A stretch of 64,000 nucleotides of DNA from an uncultured Phascolarctobacterium sp. (GCF_900770955.1 NZ_CAAGLX010000021.1:103544-167543), one strand, 5' to 3'; numbered from the stretch's first letter, positions 35,315 to 44,777 are shown. Translations and numbers: made by a program. The notes: a model not told the origin generated them from the letters alone.

Positions 35315-36132
35315 AGTTTTTATTTGTAACCTTATTTCCCGAACAGATTGAGCAGGCCGCAAGCCACAGCATTCTGCAGCGCGCTGCCTCCAAGGGCCTG
35401 ATTGAGGTGAGCTGCATCAATCCGCGCGATTTTACGCATGACGTGCATCGCACGGTGGATGATTCTCCCTTCGGCGGTGGTGCCGGTATGGTGCTAAAGC
35501 CGGAGCCGATGGTGGCTGCTATCCGCAAGGCGAAGGAGCAGCTGCCGAACGCCCGCGTTATTGCGATGTGCCCGGGTGGACGCACGCTCAAACAGAGCAT
35601 TGTCGAGGAATATGCCCACAGCGGACAGGATTTTATCTTCGTCTGCGGTCATTATGAGGGCTTTGACGAGCGCATCTTCCATTGGGTAGATGAAAAGCTG
35701 TCTATCGGCGATTATGTGCTCACCGGCGGCGAAATGCCTGCTATCATCGTGATGGATGCAATTTCCCGCTTTATTCCCGGCGTACTGGGTAAGATTGAAA
35801 GTGCGGAGGAGGATTCCTTCAGCACCGGCCTTCTGGAATACCCGCAGTACACCCGTCCGGTGAACTTTGAGGGCATGGATGTGCCTGAGGTGCTGCGCAG
35901 CGGCAACCATGCGCTGATTAACAGCTGGCGCCTGAAGCAGTCGCTCAAGGCAACGCTCGCTCTGCGTCCCGACCTTTTGAGTGCGGAGCAGAAGGAGCTT
36001 TTGACAGGCCGCTTGCCCTATAAAATGAAAAAATCGGAGCGCCGCTTCTATGAGGAGCTGCGTGCCGAAATAGCTGCTGAGCAGAAAAAACACGCGAATG
36101 CCGAGGTGAAGGAGGATGAGGCGAATGGCTGA
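35311..36132 (+). CDS. trmD: tRNA (guanine(37)-N1)-methyltransferase
   Basis: Makes m1G37 in tRNAs, preventing frameshifts. The 273-aa SPOUT enzyme shows GGGAGMVLKPEPM, CGHYEGFDERI, the knot segment SIGDYVLTGGE and the Asp in MDAISRFIPGVLG. The C-terminus has an extra charged tail. Overlaps rimM (4 nt) and the next methyltransferase gene (8 nt). Confidence 0.97.
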   Translation: MKFLFVTLFPEQIEQAASHSILQRAASKGLIEVSCINPRDFTHDVHRTVDDSPFGGGAGMVLKPEPMVAAIRKAKEQLPNARVIAMCPGGRTLKQSIVEEYAHSGQDFIFVCGHYEGFDERIFHWVDEKLSIGDYVLTGGEMPAIIVMDAISRFIPGVLGKIESAEEDSFSTGLLEYPQYTRPVNFEGMDVPEVLRSGNHALINSWRLKQSLKATLALRPDLLSAEQKELLTGRLPYKMKKSERRFYEELRAEIAAEQKKHANAEVKEDEANG

Positions 36133-36700
36133 TTTATATGTTGGTCTGGTCCATTATCCTATCTATAACAAGCGCATGAACGTTATCGCCGGCGCGGTGA
36201 CTAACTTTGATATCCACGATATCTCGCGTACCTGTCGCACCTACAATGTGCAGGGCTATTACATCATCCATCCGCTGGAGGTCCAGAAGCAGATTATCGA
36301 CAAGATACTTTCCTACTGGCAGGAGGGCTATGGCAAGGTGTATAACCCCGACCGTGCCGACGCGCTGAGCCGTGTGCTGTGGCAGCCTGATATCGCAAGT
36401 GCGGTGCAGACGATAGCAGAGCGCACAGGCAAGCAGCCTTACGTTGTCACTACGGATGCACGCATTTATCCCAACACCGTTTCCTACAGCTTTATGCGCA
36501 AGCAGCTGCAGGAGGGTGACAGACCGGTGCTGCTTTTGTTCGGCACAGGCTTTGGCATCGAGGCGGAAACTATGGCCAAATTTGACTATATTCTGGAGCC
36601 TGTTTACGGCCCCTGCGACTATAATCATCTTTGCGTGCGCAGTGCTGCAGCCATTATTCTGGACAGGCTTGCAGGCGAGGCCTGGTGGGAAAAAAATTAA
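36125..36700 (+). CDS. RNA methyltransferase of the TrmD-neighbour family (PF09936-like)
   Basis: A 191-aa predicted SPOUT-type SAM-dependent RNA methyltransferase found after trmD in Thermotogae, Clostridia and Negativicutes. Seen: LYVGLVHYPIYNK at the start, the DISRTCRTYNVQGYYIIHPLE segment, LLFGTGFGIEAE (SAM-site glycines) and YGPCDYNHLCVRSA near the end. Its RNA target is not known. ATG 36125 is preferred because GGAGGATGA precedes it. Confidence 0.85.
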   Translation: MADLYVGLVHYPIYNKRMNVIAGAVTNFDIHDISRTCRTYNVQGYYIIHPLEVQKQIIDKILSYWQEGYGKVYNPDRADALSRVLWQPDIASAVQTIAERTGKQPYVVTTDARIYPNTVSYSFMRKQLQEGDRPVLLLFGTGFGIEAETMAKFDYILEPVYGPCDYNHLCVRSAAAIILDRLAGEAWWEKN

Positions 36701-36731
36701 AGAAAAATGCAAGAAATTATACACTTTTCTC

Positions 36732-36760
36732 TTGCATTAATTGTTTGTCTATGATACAAT
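36732..36760 (+). promoter_or_regulatory. Promoter of rplS
   Basis: TTGCAT (36732-36737), 17-nt spacer, TACAAT (36755-36760). The leader (about 36767-36829) contains a GTTC-GCACAT-GAAC hairpin near 36795-36808, in the position where other Bacillota have an L19 leader; identity not established. Confidence 0.6.
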
Positions 36761-36829
36761 TTACGTTGTGTAATACGGACGGTCCGCTGTGGAGTTCGCA
36801 CATGAACGTCTATGATTTAGGAGGAAACT

Positions 36830-37171
36830 ATGAACATTATTGAAGTACTGGAACAAGAACAACTTCGTTCCGACATCCCTGAGTTTAAAGCAGGCGACAC
36901 CGTTAAAGTTTATTGCAAAATCGTCGAGGGTACCCGCGAGCGCGTTCAGCTGTTTGAAGGCGTTGTAATTTCCCGCAGTGGCTCCGGCGTTCGTGAAAAC
37001 TTCACCGTTCGTCGTATTTCCTACGGCGTTGGCGTAGAAAGAACTTTCCCGGTTCACAGCCCGCGTATTGAGAAAATCGTTGTAGCACGCGTTGGTATCG
37101 TTCGCCGTGCTAAACTGTATTATCTGCGCAAACTGACTGGTAAAGCTGCTCGTATCAGAGAAAAACGCTAA
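36830..37171 (+). CDS. rplS: 50S ribosomal protein bL19
   Basis: A 113-aa ribosomal protein at the 30S-50S interface. Family pieces: FKAGDTVKVYCKIVEGTRERVQLFEGVVI and VERTFPVHSPRIEKI. An AGGAGG site precedes the ATG. It has its own promoter and terminator, as is common. Confidence 0.97.
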   Translation: MNIIEVLEQEQLRSDIPEFKAGDTVKVYCKIVEGTRERVQLFEGVVISRSGSGVRENFTVRRISYGVGVERTFPVHSPRIEKIVVARVGIVRRAKLYYLRKLTGKAARIREKR

Positions 37172-37189
37172 TCAATCTTTGTTTATAGT

Positions 37190-37221
37190 AAAAGGGACTG
37201 TAGTAGTACGGTCCCTTTTAT
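37190..37221 (+). terminator. Terminator of rplS
   Basis: AAAAGGGAC (37190-37198) pairs with GTCCCTTTT (37211-37219), ending in T's. Confidence 0.88.
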
Positions 37222-37363
37222 TACGTTATGAAGCATTTATGCTTTAAAATAAAGCAATTTTACAATTATGTCATAACTGAAGCTGCAATCTATGCTACAA
37301 TATATCTATATTATTGTAGTTAAAAATCCGGCCTGTGCCGGCGATAGAGAGGAGGCTCATTAG

Positions 37364-37936
37364 TTGAGCAAGAAAAGTGAAACCTCCTGGCAGGATTCTG
37401 CCAGTGACTGGCTTGTTTCGATTATTATTGCGGTTGCACTGGCATTCTGCATCCGCACCTTTTTGGTAGAGCCTTATATGGTAGAAGGCTCCTCTATGTA
37501 TCCTACTTTGGTAAATCATGAGCGTCTTGTCGTTGATAAGCTGAGCTACTTTGTTACCGACCCAAAGAAGGGCGAAATCGTAGTCTTCCGCTTCCCCAAG
37601 GACCAGACCCGTGACTTTATCAAGCGCGTTATCGCAGTTGGCGGTGACACTGTGGAGATGCAGCAGGGCAAGGTATTCGTCAACGGCAAGCAGCTGAACG
37701 AAACCTATATCTACCACAATGACCCGAAGGGCAAAAATATTTCCGATTACCGCAAGGTAGTTGTTCCCAAGGATACCATCTTTGTATTGGGTGATAACCG
37801 TAATAACTCTGAGGACAGCCGTTTTGCCGATGTTGGCTTTGTGCCGCTGAAGCTGGTTAAGGGACGTGCGCTGGTTGCCTTCTGGCCGCTGGACAAGATG
37901 CGCGTGCTGAAGGCTGATACGGGTATGGGCGAATGA
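37364..37936 (+). CDS. lepB: Signal peptidase I
   Basis: Membrane serine protease that removes signal peptides. The 190-aa protein has one N-terminal membrane helix (about 16-33), catalytic Ser44 in GSSMYPTL, general base Lys87 in FIKRVIAVGGD, and box E GDNRNNSEDSR. It starts with TTG at 37364, fixed by GGAGG at 9-nt spacing. A TACAAT (37296-37301) is the likely -10, with weak -35. Overlaps rbgA by 4 nt. Confidence 0.95.
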   Translation: MSKKSETSWQDSASDWLVSIIIAVALAFCIRTFLVEPYMVEGSSMYPTLVNHERLVVDKLSYFVTDPKKGEIVVFRFPKDQTRDFIKRVIAVGGDTVEMQQGKVFVNGKQLNETYIYHNDPKGKNISDYRKVVVPKDTIFVLGDNRNNSEDSRFADVGFVPLKLVKGRALVAFWPLDKMRVLKADTGMGE

Positions 37937-38793
37937 TGCTGGAGGATTTTAAGATTCAGTGGTTCCCCGGCCATATGACCAAGGCAAAGCGCATGATGGA
38001 AAGCCAGATTAAGCTGGTTGACGTTGTGGTGGAGATGCTGGACGCACGTATTCCGCGCTCAAGTACCAACCCCATGCTGCAGGATATTCTTGGCAGCAAG
38101 CCGAAGGTTATCGCACTGAACAAGATTGATATGGCAGACAAGGCCCAGACTGATGTGTGGCTAGAAAAAATTAAGCACAGCGGTCTGCCTGTGTGCAAGA
38201 TTGACTGCGCCACTGGTAAGGGCGTTAAGCAGCTTATCAGTGCAGTTCAGCTGGCTGCCAAGCCGGTGATTGATAAATGGCTGAAGAAGGGCGTGCGCAA
38301 CCGTCCCGTCCGCGTTATGATTGTAGGTATTCCGAACGTCGGCAAGTCTACCCTGATTAACCGCCTCGTAGGCAAGAACAAAGTAATGGCTGCCGATAAG
38401 CCGGGTGTAACACGCGGACAGCAGTGGGTAACGATTGCCAAGGGCTTAGAGCTTTTGGATACGCCTGGTGTACTCTGGCCTAAGTTTGAGGACACGTCAG
38501 TGGGCTTTGCGCTTGCTGTTACCGGTGCCATTAAGGAGGATGTATTCGACAGGGAGCAGGCCGTGGAGCTGCTGCTTGATCTGTTGATACGCAGATATCC
38601 TCAGGATTTGCAAACTAAATATGCAGTAAGCCTCGAGCAGGGTGATGATGTTAACGCCGTGATGGCGAAGATTGCCGTTGCCAGAGGTTGTCTGAAGTCT
38701 GGTGGACTGCTGGACCTTGATAAGGTTATTCAGCTTGTACTCAGAGACTTCCGAGCAGGACGTTTAGGGCGGTTTACAATCGACGAGCCTTGA
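37933..38793 (+). CDS. rbgA: Ribosome biogenesis GTPase RbgA/YlqF
   Basis: Circularly permuted GTPase needed for late 50S assembly. Motif order is the permuted one: G4 NKIDMAD (about 56), then G1 GIPNVGKST (about 131), then G3 DTPGVLWPKF. The N-terminal IQWFPGHMTKAKR is typical. 286 aa, full length. Overlaps lepB by 4 nt (ATGA). Confidence 0.96.
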   Translation: MMLEDFKIQWFPGHMTKAKRMMESQIKLVDVVVEMLDARIPRSSTNPMLQDILGSKPKVIALNKIDMADKAQTDVWLEKIKHSGLPVCKIDCATGKGVKQLISAVQLAAKPVIDKWLKKGVRNRPVRVMIVGIPNVGKSTLINRLVGKNKVMAADKPGVTRGQQWVTIAKGLELLDTPGVLWPKFEDTSVGFALAVTGAIKEDVFDREQAVELLLDLLIRRYPQDLQTKYAVSLEQGDDVNAVMAKIAVARGCLKSGGLLDLDKVIQLVLRDFRAGRLGRFTIDEP

Positions 38794-38806
38794 TTTGTCG
38801 TGCCAT

Positions 38807-38830
38807 AAAAACCGCCGCAGGGCGGTTTTT
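38807..38830 (+). terminator. Terminator of lepB-rbgA
   Basis: A perfect 10-bp stem AAAAACCGCC / GGCGGTTTTT with GCAG loop. Confidence 0.9.
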
Positions 38831-38867
38831 CTTTATGCAAAAATAAATGTTAAGGGGGATGCAGAAG

Positions 38868-39698
38868 ATGAATATTACCGAAATTAAGGAGCTGTTGGCA
38901 GGCGCACCGACGGCGGAGCAGCTGGCGATATTAGCAGCAGACGAGCGCAAGGGAGTACAAAAGCTGCTGGCAGCATACAACAAGCGTCTGGAGAAGGCGG
39001 CGGCGGAGAAGGAGCGCTTAACGGCGATGCTGAAATTGGAACGCGAGCTCTATGCCGAAGGCTGCGAGCTGATTGCCGGCGTAGATGAGGCAGGACGCGG
39101 ACCTTTGGCAGGACCGCTGGTTATAGCTGCCGTTATTCTGCCCAAGGATGTGTTTATCAGCGGACTGAACGATTCCAAGCAGCTTTCCGCTGCTAAGCGC
39201 GATATGCTGTATAACGAGGTTATGGCCAAGGCGCTGGATATTGAGGTAAACATCGTCAGCGTCAGCAATATTGATGAGCTGAATATCTATGCCGCAACGC
39301 AGCAGGGCATGGCGCAGGTGCTGGAAAACCTGCACTGCCGTCCGCAGGCAGCGCTGATTGACGCTATGCCGGTGAAGGTTCCCGGTATGAAGATTGAATC
39401 CGTAGTGCACGGTGATGCGCTGAGCGCTTCTATTGCCGCTGCCTCCATTATTGCGAAGGTTACTCGTGACCGCATCATGGAGCGTCTTGATCTTGTTTAT
39501 CCTGCCTACGGTTTTGCGCATAACAAGGGCTATGGCAGCAGCGCGCATATGCAGGCTGTGAGCGAGCATGGAGCCACACGCTGGCACCGCCGCAGCTTTG
39601 AGCCTGTGAAGAGCATGCAGCTGCCGCCAGTGGCTGCTGAGGAAAATATCCTCTATGCTCCACAGACTGATAACTATGAGTACCCCGTCGAGGAGTAG
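38868..39698 (+). CDS. rnhB: Ribonuclease HII
   Basis: Removes RNA from RNA-DNA hybrids and misinserted ribonucleotides. The 276-aa protein has an N-terminal helical extension (about 70 aa) found in Bacillota RNase HII, then the catalytic motif GVDEAGRGPLAG, LNDSKQLS, and SIIAKVTRDRIM. ATG 38868 is chosen because GGGGG lies 9 nt upstream; two in-frame ATGs further up lack sites. Its 3' end overlaps yraN by 23 nt. Confidence 0.95.
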   Translation: MNITEIKELLAGAPTAEQLAILAADERKGVQKLLAAYNKRLEKAAAEKERLTAMLKLERELYAEGCELIAGVDEAGRGPLAGPLVIAAVILPKDVFISGLNDSKQLSAAKRDMLYNEVMAKALDIEVNIVSVSNIDELNIYAATQQGMAQVLENLHCRPQAALIDAMPVKVPGMKIESVVHGDALSASIAAASIIAKVTRDRIMERLDLVYPAYGFAHNKGYGSSAHMQAVSEHGATRWHRRSFEPVKSMQLPPVAAEENILYAPQTDNYEYPVEE

Positions 39699-40047
39699 TC
39701 TTGGGAAATACGGCGAAGATTTTGCCTGCCGCTATCTGCAAAATATGGGTTATAAAATATTGACCCGCAACTTTCGCTGTCACCGTTATGGTGAAATTGA
39801 TATTATTGTTGAAAAAAGTGGCTGTATCAGCTTCATAGAGGTCAAGACACGTGCTTCTACCCGGTTTGGCAGACCGATAGAGGCCGTGACACCGGCAAAG
39901 CAAAGAAAAATTCATCGTTGCGCTGAATATTATCTCCAATGCAGAGGTCTGCTGGAGCAGCCGCCGGTGCTTTCCTTTGATGTAGTAGAAATTATCATTG
40001 AAAGCACTGCGGCTATCAGTATCAGGCATTGGCCGCACTGCTTTTAA
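39676..40047 (+). CDS. yraN: UPF0102/YraN family endonuclease-like protein
   Basis: A 123-aa Holliday-junction-resolvase-like fold of unproven function. Visible core: KYGEDFACRYLQNMGYKIL, then EIDIIV and FIEVKTR, a PD-(D/E)xK-type Asp ... Glu-x-Lys. ATG 39676 lies inside the end of rnhB and has no clear ribosome site, so translation probably depends on rnhB. The usual rnhB-yraN-comM order supports the call. Confidence 0.9.
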   Translation: MSTPSRSSLGKYGEDFACRYLQNMGYKILTRNFRCHRYGEIDIIVEKSGCISFIEVKTRASTRFGRPIEAVTPAKQRKIHRCAEYYLQCRGLLEQPPVLSFDVVEIIIESTAAISIRHWPHCF

Positions 40048-40066
40048 AAGAAAAGGAGTGTTGATA

Positions 40067-41587
40067 ATGTTTGCACAGATTCTTGGCGAAACAACTTGTG
40101 GTATTGATGGTGTACAGATTTTGGTGGAGGTGGACGTGAGCAATGGCCTGCCAAGCTTTGATTTGGTGGGACTGCCGGCAATGGCCGTGCGTGAGTCCAA
40201 GGAGCGTGTAAAGGCGGCGCTGCGTAATTCCGATTATCCCTTCCCGATGACGCGGATTACAGTTAATCTGGCACCCGCAGATTTGCGCAAGGAGGGCAGC
40301 GGCCTTGATCTGCCTATTGCCGTAGGCCTCATGACCTGCGGCAGAATTCTGGAGCCCGAAAAGCTGGAGAGCAAGGTTTTCATCGGCGAGCTGTCGCTGG
40401 ACGGCAGAATCCGTAAGGTTTCCGGCGTGCTTTCCATGATTATGGATGCCAAGAAGTGCGGGGCGCAGGAGGTGTATATCCCGCAGGCCAACGCTGCCGA
40501 GGGCAAGCTGATTCACGGCATTGATGTGTATACGGTGGCGACCTTAAAGGAGCTGGTGGAGCATCTGAAGGGGAAGAACACGCTGACGCCGCTGCCGAAG
40601 GAAAATATTCTGCAGAATAATAACAGGATTTATCATGTGGATTTTGCCGATGTCAAAGGACAGCTCGTGGCGCGCAGAGCCTTGGAGATTGCTGCCGCCG
40701 GCGGTCACAGTATCCTGATGGTAGGTTCTCCGGGCTGCGGGAAGACGATGCTGGCGCGCCGTTTGGTGACGATTCTGCCGCCTATGACAGAGGCCGAGGC
40801 ACTGGAGGTCACCAAGATTTACAGCATTGTGGGACTTTTGCCGCAGGCCGACAGCGTCATGTTGGAGCGCCCGTTCCGAAGTCCGCATCACAGCATCAGC
40901 GGCAGCGCACTTCTGGGCGGCGGCAGTACACCGCGCCCGGGTGAGGTTACTTTGGCGCATAACGGTGTACTCTTTTTGGACGAGCTGCCGGAATTTGAAC
41001 GTGCTACGCTGGAAATGCTGCGTCAGCCGCTGGAGGATGGCGAGGTGAGCATTTCGCGCGTCAGGGCGGCAATGACCTTCCCAAGCAAGTTTATTTTATG
41101 CGCAGCTCAAAACCCGTGCCCCTGCGGCTTCCTTGGTGACAGCGTGCACCGCTGTTCATGCAGACAAGCTGAAATTGACAGCTATAAACGCAAGATTTCC
41201 GGCCCCTTGATGGACAGAATTGATATGCAGATAAACCTGAGCAGGGTGGAGTTCAGCGAGCTGAAAACGAAGGAAAAGGGCGAATCCTCTGCAGCTATCC
41301 GCGAGCGCGTAGTGAAGGCACGACTGCTGCAGCAGGAGCGTCTGGAGGCAGTCGGCATCCATTGCAATGCGCAGATGGGACGGAGCGAGGTTGTCAAATA
41401 TTGCCAGCTGGACGCGGCGGCGCAAAGCGTTATGGAGCGCTACTTTAATATGCTGAACCTCAGCGCCCGCAGCCATGACCGCATCCTGAAGGTGGCACGC
41501 ACGATTGCGGACCTCGCAGGCAGCGAGAACATCGAGGCGGTGCATCTGGCGGAGGCTATTCAGCTGCGCACCAGCGTACGTCCGTAA
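40067..41587 (+). CDS. comM: YifB/ComM family Mg-chelatase-like AAA+ ATPase
   Basis: A 506-aa AAA+ helicase; ComM promotes branch migration during natural transformation in Gram-negatives. Seen: N-terminal Lon-like S5 fold (GLPSFDLVGLPAMAVRESKERVKAAL), Walker A VGSPGCGKT (about 218), FRSPHHSIS, Walker B GVLFLDELPEF, and a zinc-like CPCGF..C..C segment. ATG 40067 follows AAAGGAGTG. The C-terminus contains the DRIDMQINL and SARSHDRILKVARTIADL motifs of the family. Confidence 0.93.
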   Translation: MFAQILGETTCGIDGVQILVEVDVSNGLPSFDLVGLPAMAVRESKERVKAALRNSDYPFPMTRITVNLAPADLRKEGSGLDLPIAVGLMTCGRILEPEKLESKVFIGELSLDGRIRKVSGVLSMIMDAKKCGAQEVYIPQANAAEGKLIHGIDVYTVATLKELVEHLKGKNTLTPLPKENILQNNNRIYHVDFADVKGQLVARRALEIAAAGGHSILMVGSPGCGKTMLARRLVTILPPMTEAEALEVTKIYSIVGLLPQADSVMLERPFRSPHHSISGSALLGGGSTPRPGEVTLAHNGVLFLDELPEFERATLEMLRQPLEDGEVSISRVRAAMTFPSKFILCAAQNPCPCGFLGDSVHRCSCRQAEIDSYKRKISGPLMDRIDMQINLSRVEFSELKTKEKGESSAAIRERVVKARLLQQERLEAVGIHCNAQMGRSEVVKYCQLDAAAQSVMERYFNMLNLSARSHDRILKVARTIADLAGSENIEAVHLAEAIQLRTSVRP

Positions 41588-41678
41588 GGAGCAGAGCAGT
41601 CTTCCGTAGCTGCAAGATATGCTTTTTTCGGCAAATATGCTATAATTTAAGAAGAAATATTTGAAGCAAGGAGATGGA

Positions 41679-43286
41679 ATGATGCGTAAGACCTTTAATA
41701 CGACAGCTGTTTGCATACCCGGCGAGCATTATATGGTTGATATCAGTGGAAGACTGCAAAAGATTAAAGAAATGATTGATGCCAAAAAGTATTTCACCAT
41801 CAACAGAGCACGCCAGTATGGTAAGACAACAACGCTGCAGGCACTTTTCGGCTATCTGCAAAGTGAATATTACACCGTCTTGCTGGACTTTCAAACCTTT
41901 GATGCTTCTAAATTTAAGGACGGCAATATATTTTCTATTGCTTTCGCAGGATCTTTTTTACATGCGCTAAAGCGTAACCGTCTGCCGGAAAATACAGCCT
42001 TAGAAAAGGTCTGTGCAGATTTAAAAAATGCCGCTGTAATCAGTAACAGTATTTTTAGTCTGAAGGAGCTTTTTGAATGCCTGAGAGATATCTGTGCAGT
42101 GAGCGATAAGCCTATCGTTCTGATGATTGATGAGGTGGACAGTGCTTCCAATAATCAGGTGTTTTTAGATTTTTTGGCACAGCTCAGGGCGCAATATATC
42201 GAACGTGCCTGGCAGCCTGCGTTTCAATCTGTCATTCTTGCCGGAGTATATGACATCAAAAATCTTAAACAAAAGCTGCGTGCCGATGAAGAGCATAAAT
42301 ATAACAGTCCTTGGAACATAGCGGCGGATTTTACGATAGACATGAGCTTTTCACAAGCAGAGATTGCTGCTATGCTTAATGAATATGTCAAGGATTACGG
42401 ACTAGCTTTTGATACCGGGACCTTTGCAGCCTGGATTTATGACTATACAGAAGGCTATCCATTTTTGGTTTCCAGATTGTGCCAGTTACTCGATGAAAAG
42501 GTTTGCTTAATGCCGGAATATGCTTCGAAAAAAGCAGCCTGGACTAAGGATGGCTTTAATGCGGCAGTACGCCTGCTTTTGCAGGAGAAAAACACCCTGT
42601 TCGAATCCTTGATAGGGAAGTTGCACGCCTATCCGAAGCTGAACCGGATGCTGAAGGCAGTGCTTTTCTCCGGCAATATGTATCCTTACAGCACCGATGA
42701 AGCAGCTATTGATATGGCTACGATGTTTGGCTTTATAAAAAATAAAAACGGGTATGTAGCGATTGCCAACAGAATTTTTGAAACCAGACTCTATAATTAT
42801 TATCTGGCGGAGGATGAGCTGCAGAAAAATGAGCTTTACAAAGCATCTCTTCAGGATAAGAATCAGTTTATAACTAATGGCAGACTGGATATGGAGTTGG
42901 TGCTAAAAAAATTCATTGTGCATTTTAATGATATTTTCGGTTCGTGTGATGAGCGCTTTCTGGAGGAGGAGGGAAGAAAGTACTTTTTGCTGTACTTGCG
43001 TCCTATAATCAACGGAACCGGCAACTATTATGTCGAAGCGCGTACAAGGGATTTATGCAGAACAGATGTGATAGTTGATTATAATGGTGAGCAGTATATT
43101 ATCGAAATGAAAATTTGGCGCGGCAACGAATATAATAATCGCGGTGAAAGCCAATTAGCTGCTTATCTGGATGCTTATCATACTAAGGTTGGTTATCTGC
43201 TGAGCTTTAGCTTTAACAAAAATAAGCAGGCAGGAGTGCAGCGGATCAATGTAGGGGATAAGGTAATTATTGAGGCAGTAGTTTAA
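41679..43286 (+). CDS. AAA-like ATPase fused to a C-terminal PD-(D/E)XK nuclease domain
   Basis: About 535 aa. N-terminal ATPase: FTINRARQYGKTTTLQ (Walker A near residue 40) and VLMIDEVDSAS (Walker B near 150), similar to AAA_35/ATPase_2-like proteins. C-terminal domain (about 420-530) has DVIVDYNGEQYIIEMKIWRG, a PD-(D/E)XK core. Such fusions are common, multicopy and of unknown role in gut anaerobes; mobile-element or defence links are suspected. Start is 41679 or 41682 after AAGGAG. Has its own terminator (repeat type B). Confidence 0.82.
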   Translation: MMRKTFNTTAVCIPGEHYMVDISGRLQKIKEMIDAKKYFTINRARQYGKTTTLQALFGYLQSEYYTVLLDFQTFDASKFKDGNIFSIAFAGSFLHALKRNRLPENTALEKVCADLKNAAVISNSIFSLKELFECLRDICAVSDKPIVLMIDEVDSASNNQVFLDFLAQLRAQYIERAWQPAFQSVILAGVYDIKNLKQKLRADEEHKYNSPWNIAADFTIDMSFSQAEIAAMLNEYVKDYGLAFDTGTFAAWIYDYTEGYPFLVSRLCQLLDEKVCLMPEYASKKAAWTKDGFNAAVRLLLQEKNTLFESLIGKLHAYPKLNRMLKAVLFSGNMYPYSTDEAAIDMATMFGFIKNKNGYVAIANRIFETRLYNYYLAEDELQKNELYKASLQDKNQFITNGRLDMELVLKKFIVHFNDIFGSCDERFLEEEGRKYFLLYLRPIINGTGNYYVEARTRDLCRTDVIVDYNGEQYIIEMKIWRGNEYNNRGESQLAAYLDAYHTKVGYLLSFSFNKNKQAGVQRINVGDKVIIEAVV

Positions 43287-43298
43287 GTTTGGTCTTGT

Positions 43299-43342
43299 AA
43301 CGCTCTGCGTATTACTGACGGTAGTACGCGGAGCGTTTTTTG
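43299..43342 (+). terminator. Terminator (repeat type B, copy 1)
   Basis: A 17-bp stem 43299-43315 / 43321-43337 with G-U pairs, then TTTTTT. Nearly identical to 44735-44777. Confidence 0.88.
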
Positions 43343-43398
43343 TTGCTTTCTTTCTAAAAATGATGTAAAATAAAAGAAAACGAAAGGAACGAAAGCTA

Positions 43399-44730
43399 AT
43401 GACAAAAGAAACATTTGCGTATGAGAATATCGACAGAGAGTTTAAAGAGCTGTACGTCAGCGATATCAAAAAAACAGTAGTTGCTTTTGCCAATACAGAG
43501 GGCGGTATTTTATATATCGGCATAAATGACGCAGGTGAGGTTGTCGGTCTGCCAAACGTAGACGATGTAATGCAGCAGACAGCCAACACGCTTAAGGACA
43601 GCATTGCACCGGATGTTATGCCGTTTGTCAAAATACGCGCAGTTACCAAAGAAGGTAAACAGATTATTGAGGTTGCGGTGCAAAACGGCACGAACAGACC
43701 GTATTATATTCGTGAAAAAGGCTTAAAGCCCAGCGGCGTTTATATCAGGCAGGGCAGCAGTAACCAACAGCTGAGCGATGAAGGCATTCGCCGTATGCTG
43801 ATAGAGGTTAACGGTAAAAGCTATGAAAGCATGCGCAGTATGCAGCAGGAGCTGACCTTTACTGCTTTACGCAAGCATTTTCAGCAGCGTGAGCTGAAAT
43901 TGGACGAGGCGCAGCTGCGCACTCTTAAGCTCATCGGTGACGATGGCTTGTATACTAATCTGGCGCTGCTGCTTTCCGAGCAGTGTGAGCATTCGCTGAA
44001 GGTCGCGGTTTTTCAGGGGAGCACGAGAGCGGTTTTTCGCGACAGACGTGAGTTTACCGGTTCTTTGCTGCAGCAGCTTTACGATGCTTACGCATTTATA
44101 GATAATTATAATAAAACCAAGGCAACCTTTCACGGTCTGGAGCGTGCAGATACGAAGGATTATCCGCCTGAGGCTGTGCGTGAGGTGCTGCTGAATTGCC
44201 TTGTGCACCGTGATTACAGCTTCAGCGGCAGCACGTTGGTTAATATTTACGATGACCGCATTGAATTTATCTCTTTGGGGGGTCTCGTTACGGGCTTAAA
44301 AATGGAAACAATTTTTATCGGGGTATCGCAGACGCGCAATCCTGCTTTGGCTGCCGTGTTCTACCGCTTGCGTTTAATAGAGAGCTTTGGTACCGGTATA
44401 GAAAAAATTCAGCAGAGCTATCTGGGGGCTGCGTCGAGACCGGAATTTATTGCGGTTTACGGCGGTTTTAAGGTTGTTTTGCCTAATGTCAATGAGGTGC
44501 AGGCCAAGGAGCAGGGCGTCAGCGATACGCAGGAATACTATGGCTTTGTGGATGAAAAGGACAAAGTAATGCAGCTGGCTGCTATGCAGGGCTATGTTAC
44601 ACGCAAGGAGGTTGAGGATGCCTTGCAGGTGAAAACAACTAAGGCCTATATGCTTTTGCAGGAGTTGTGTGATGCAGGCAGGCTTGCGCCTATCGGAGCA
44701 GGGAGAAGCAGAAAATATATCAGCAGGTGA
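43399..44730 (+). CDS. Schlafen AlbA_2-domain putative transcriptional regulator / ATP-binding protein
   Basis: A 443-aa protein. N-terminal AlbA_2 (Schlafen-like) domain: EFKELYVSDIKKTVVAFANTEGG and ILYIGINDAGEVVGL. Middle HATPase_c_4 region: VREVLLNCLVHRDYSF and VNIYDDRIEFISLGGL, FGTGIEKI. C-terminal winged helix: VTRKEVEDALQVKTTKAYMLLQEL. Such proteins are annotated as DNA-binding regulators, but some belong to defence or nuclease contexts. GAAAGGAACGAAAGC upstream supplies a weak ribosome site. Ends in a copy of the terminator found after the preceding gene. Confidence 0.83.
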   Translation: MTKETFAYENIDREFKELYVSDIKKTVVAFANTEGGILYIGINDAGEVVGLPNVDDVMQQTANTLKDSIAPDVMPFVKIRAVTKEGKQIIEVAVQNGTNRPYYIREKGLKPSGVYIRQGSSNQQLSDEGIRRMLIEVNGKSYESMRSMQQELTFTALRKHFQQRELKLDEAQLRTLKLIGDDGLYTNLALLLSEQCEHSLKVAVFQGSTRAVFRDRREFTGSLLQQLYDAYAFIDNYNKTKATFHGLERADTKDYPPEAVREVLLNCLVHRDYSFSGSTLVNIYDDRIEFISLGGLVTGLKMETIFIGVSQTRNPALAAVFYRLRLIESFGTGIEKIQQSYLGAASRPEFIAVYGGFKVVLPNVNEVQAKEQGVSDTQEYYGFVDEKDKVMQLAAMQGYVTRKEVEDALQVKTTKAYMLLQELCDAGRLAPIGAGRSRKYISR

Positions 44731-44734
44731 GCTT

Positions 44735-44777
44735 AACGCTCTGCGTATTACTGATGGTAGTACGCGGAGCGTTTTTT
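44735..44777 (+). terminator. Terminator (repeat type B, copy 2)
   Basis: 17-bp stem 44735-44751 / 44757-44773, then TTTTTT; one loop base differs from copy 1. Confidence 0.88.

Noticed and set aside
36761..36829. L19 autoregulatory leader
   Set aside because: Only a short 4-bp hairpin is visible; I could not confirm the known consensus, so it is mentioned only in the promoter entry.
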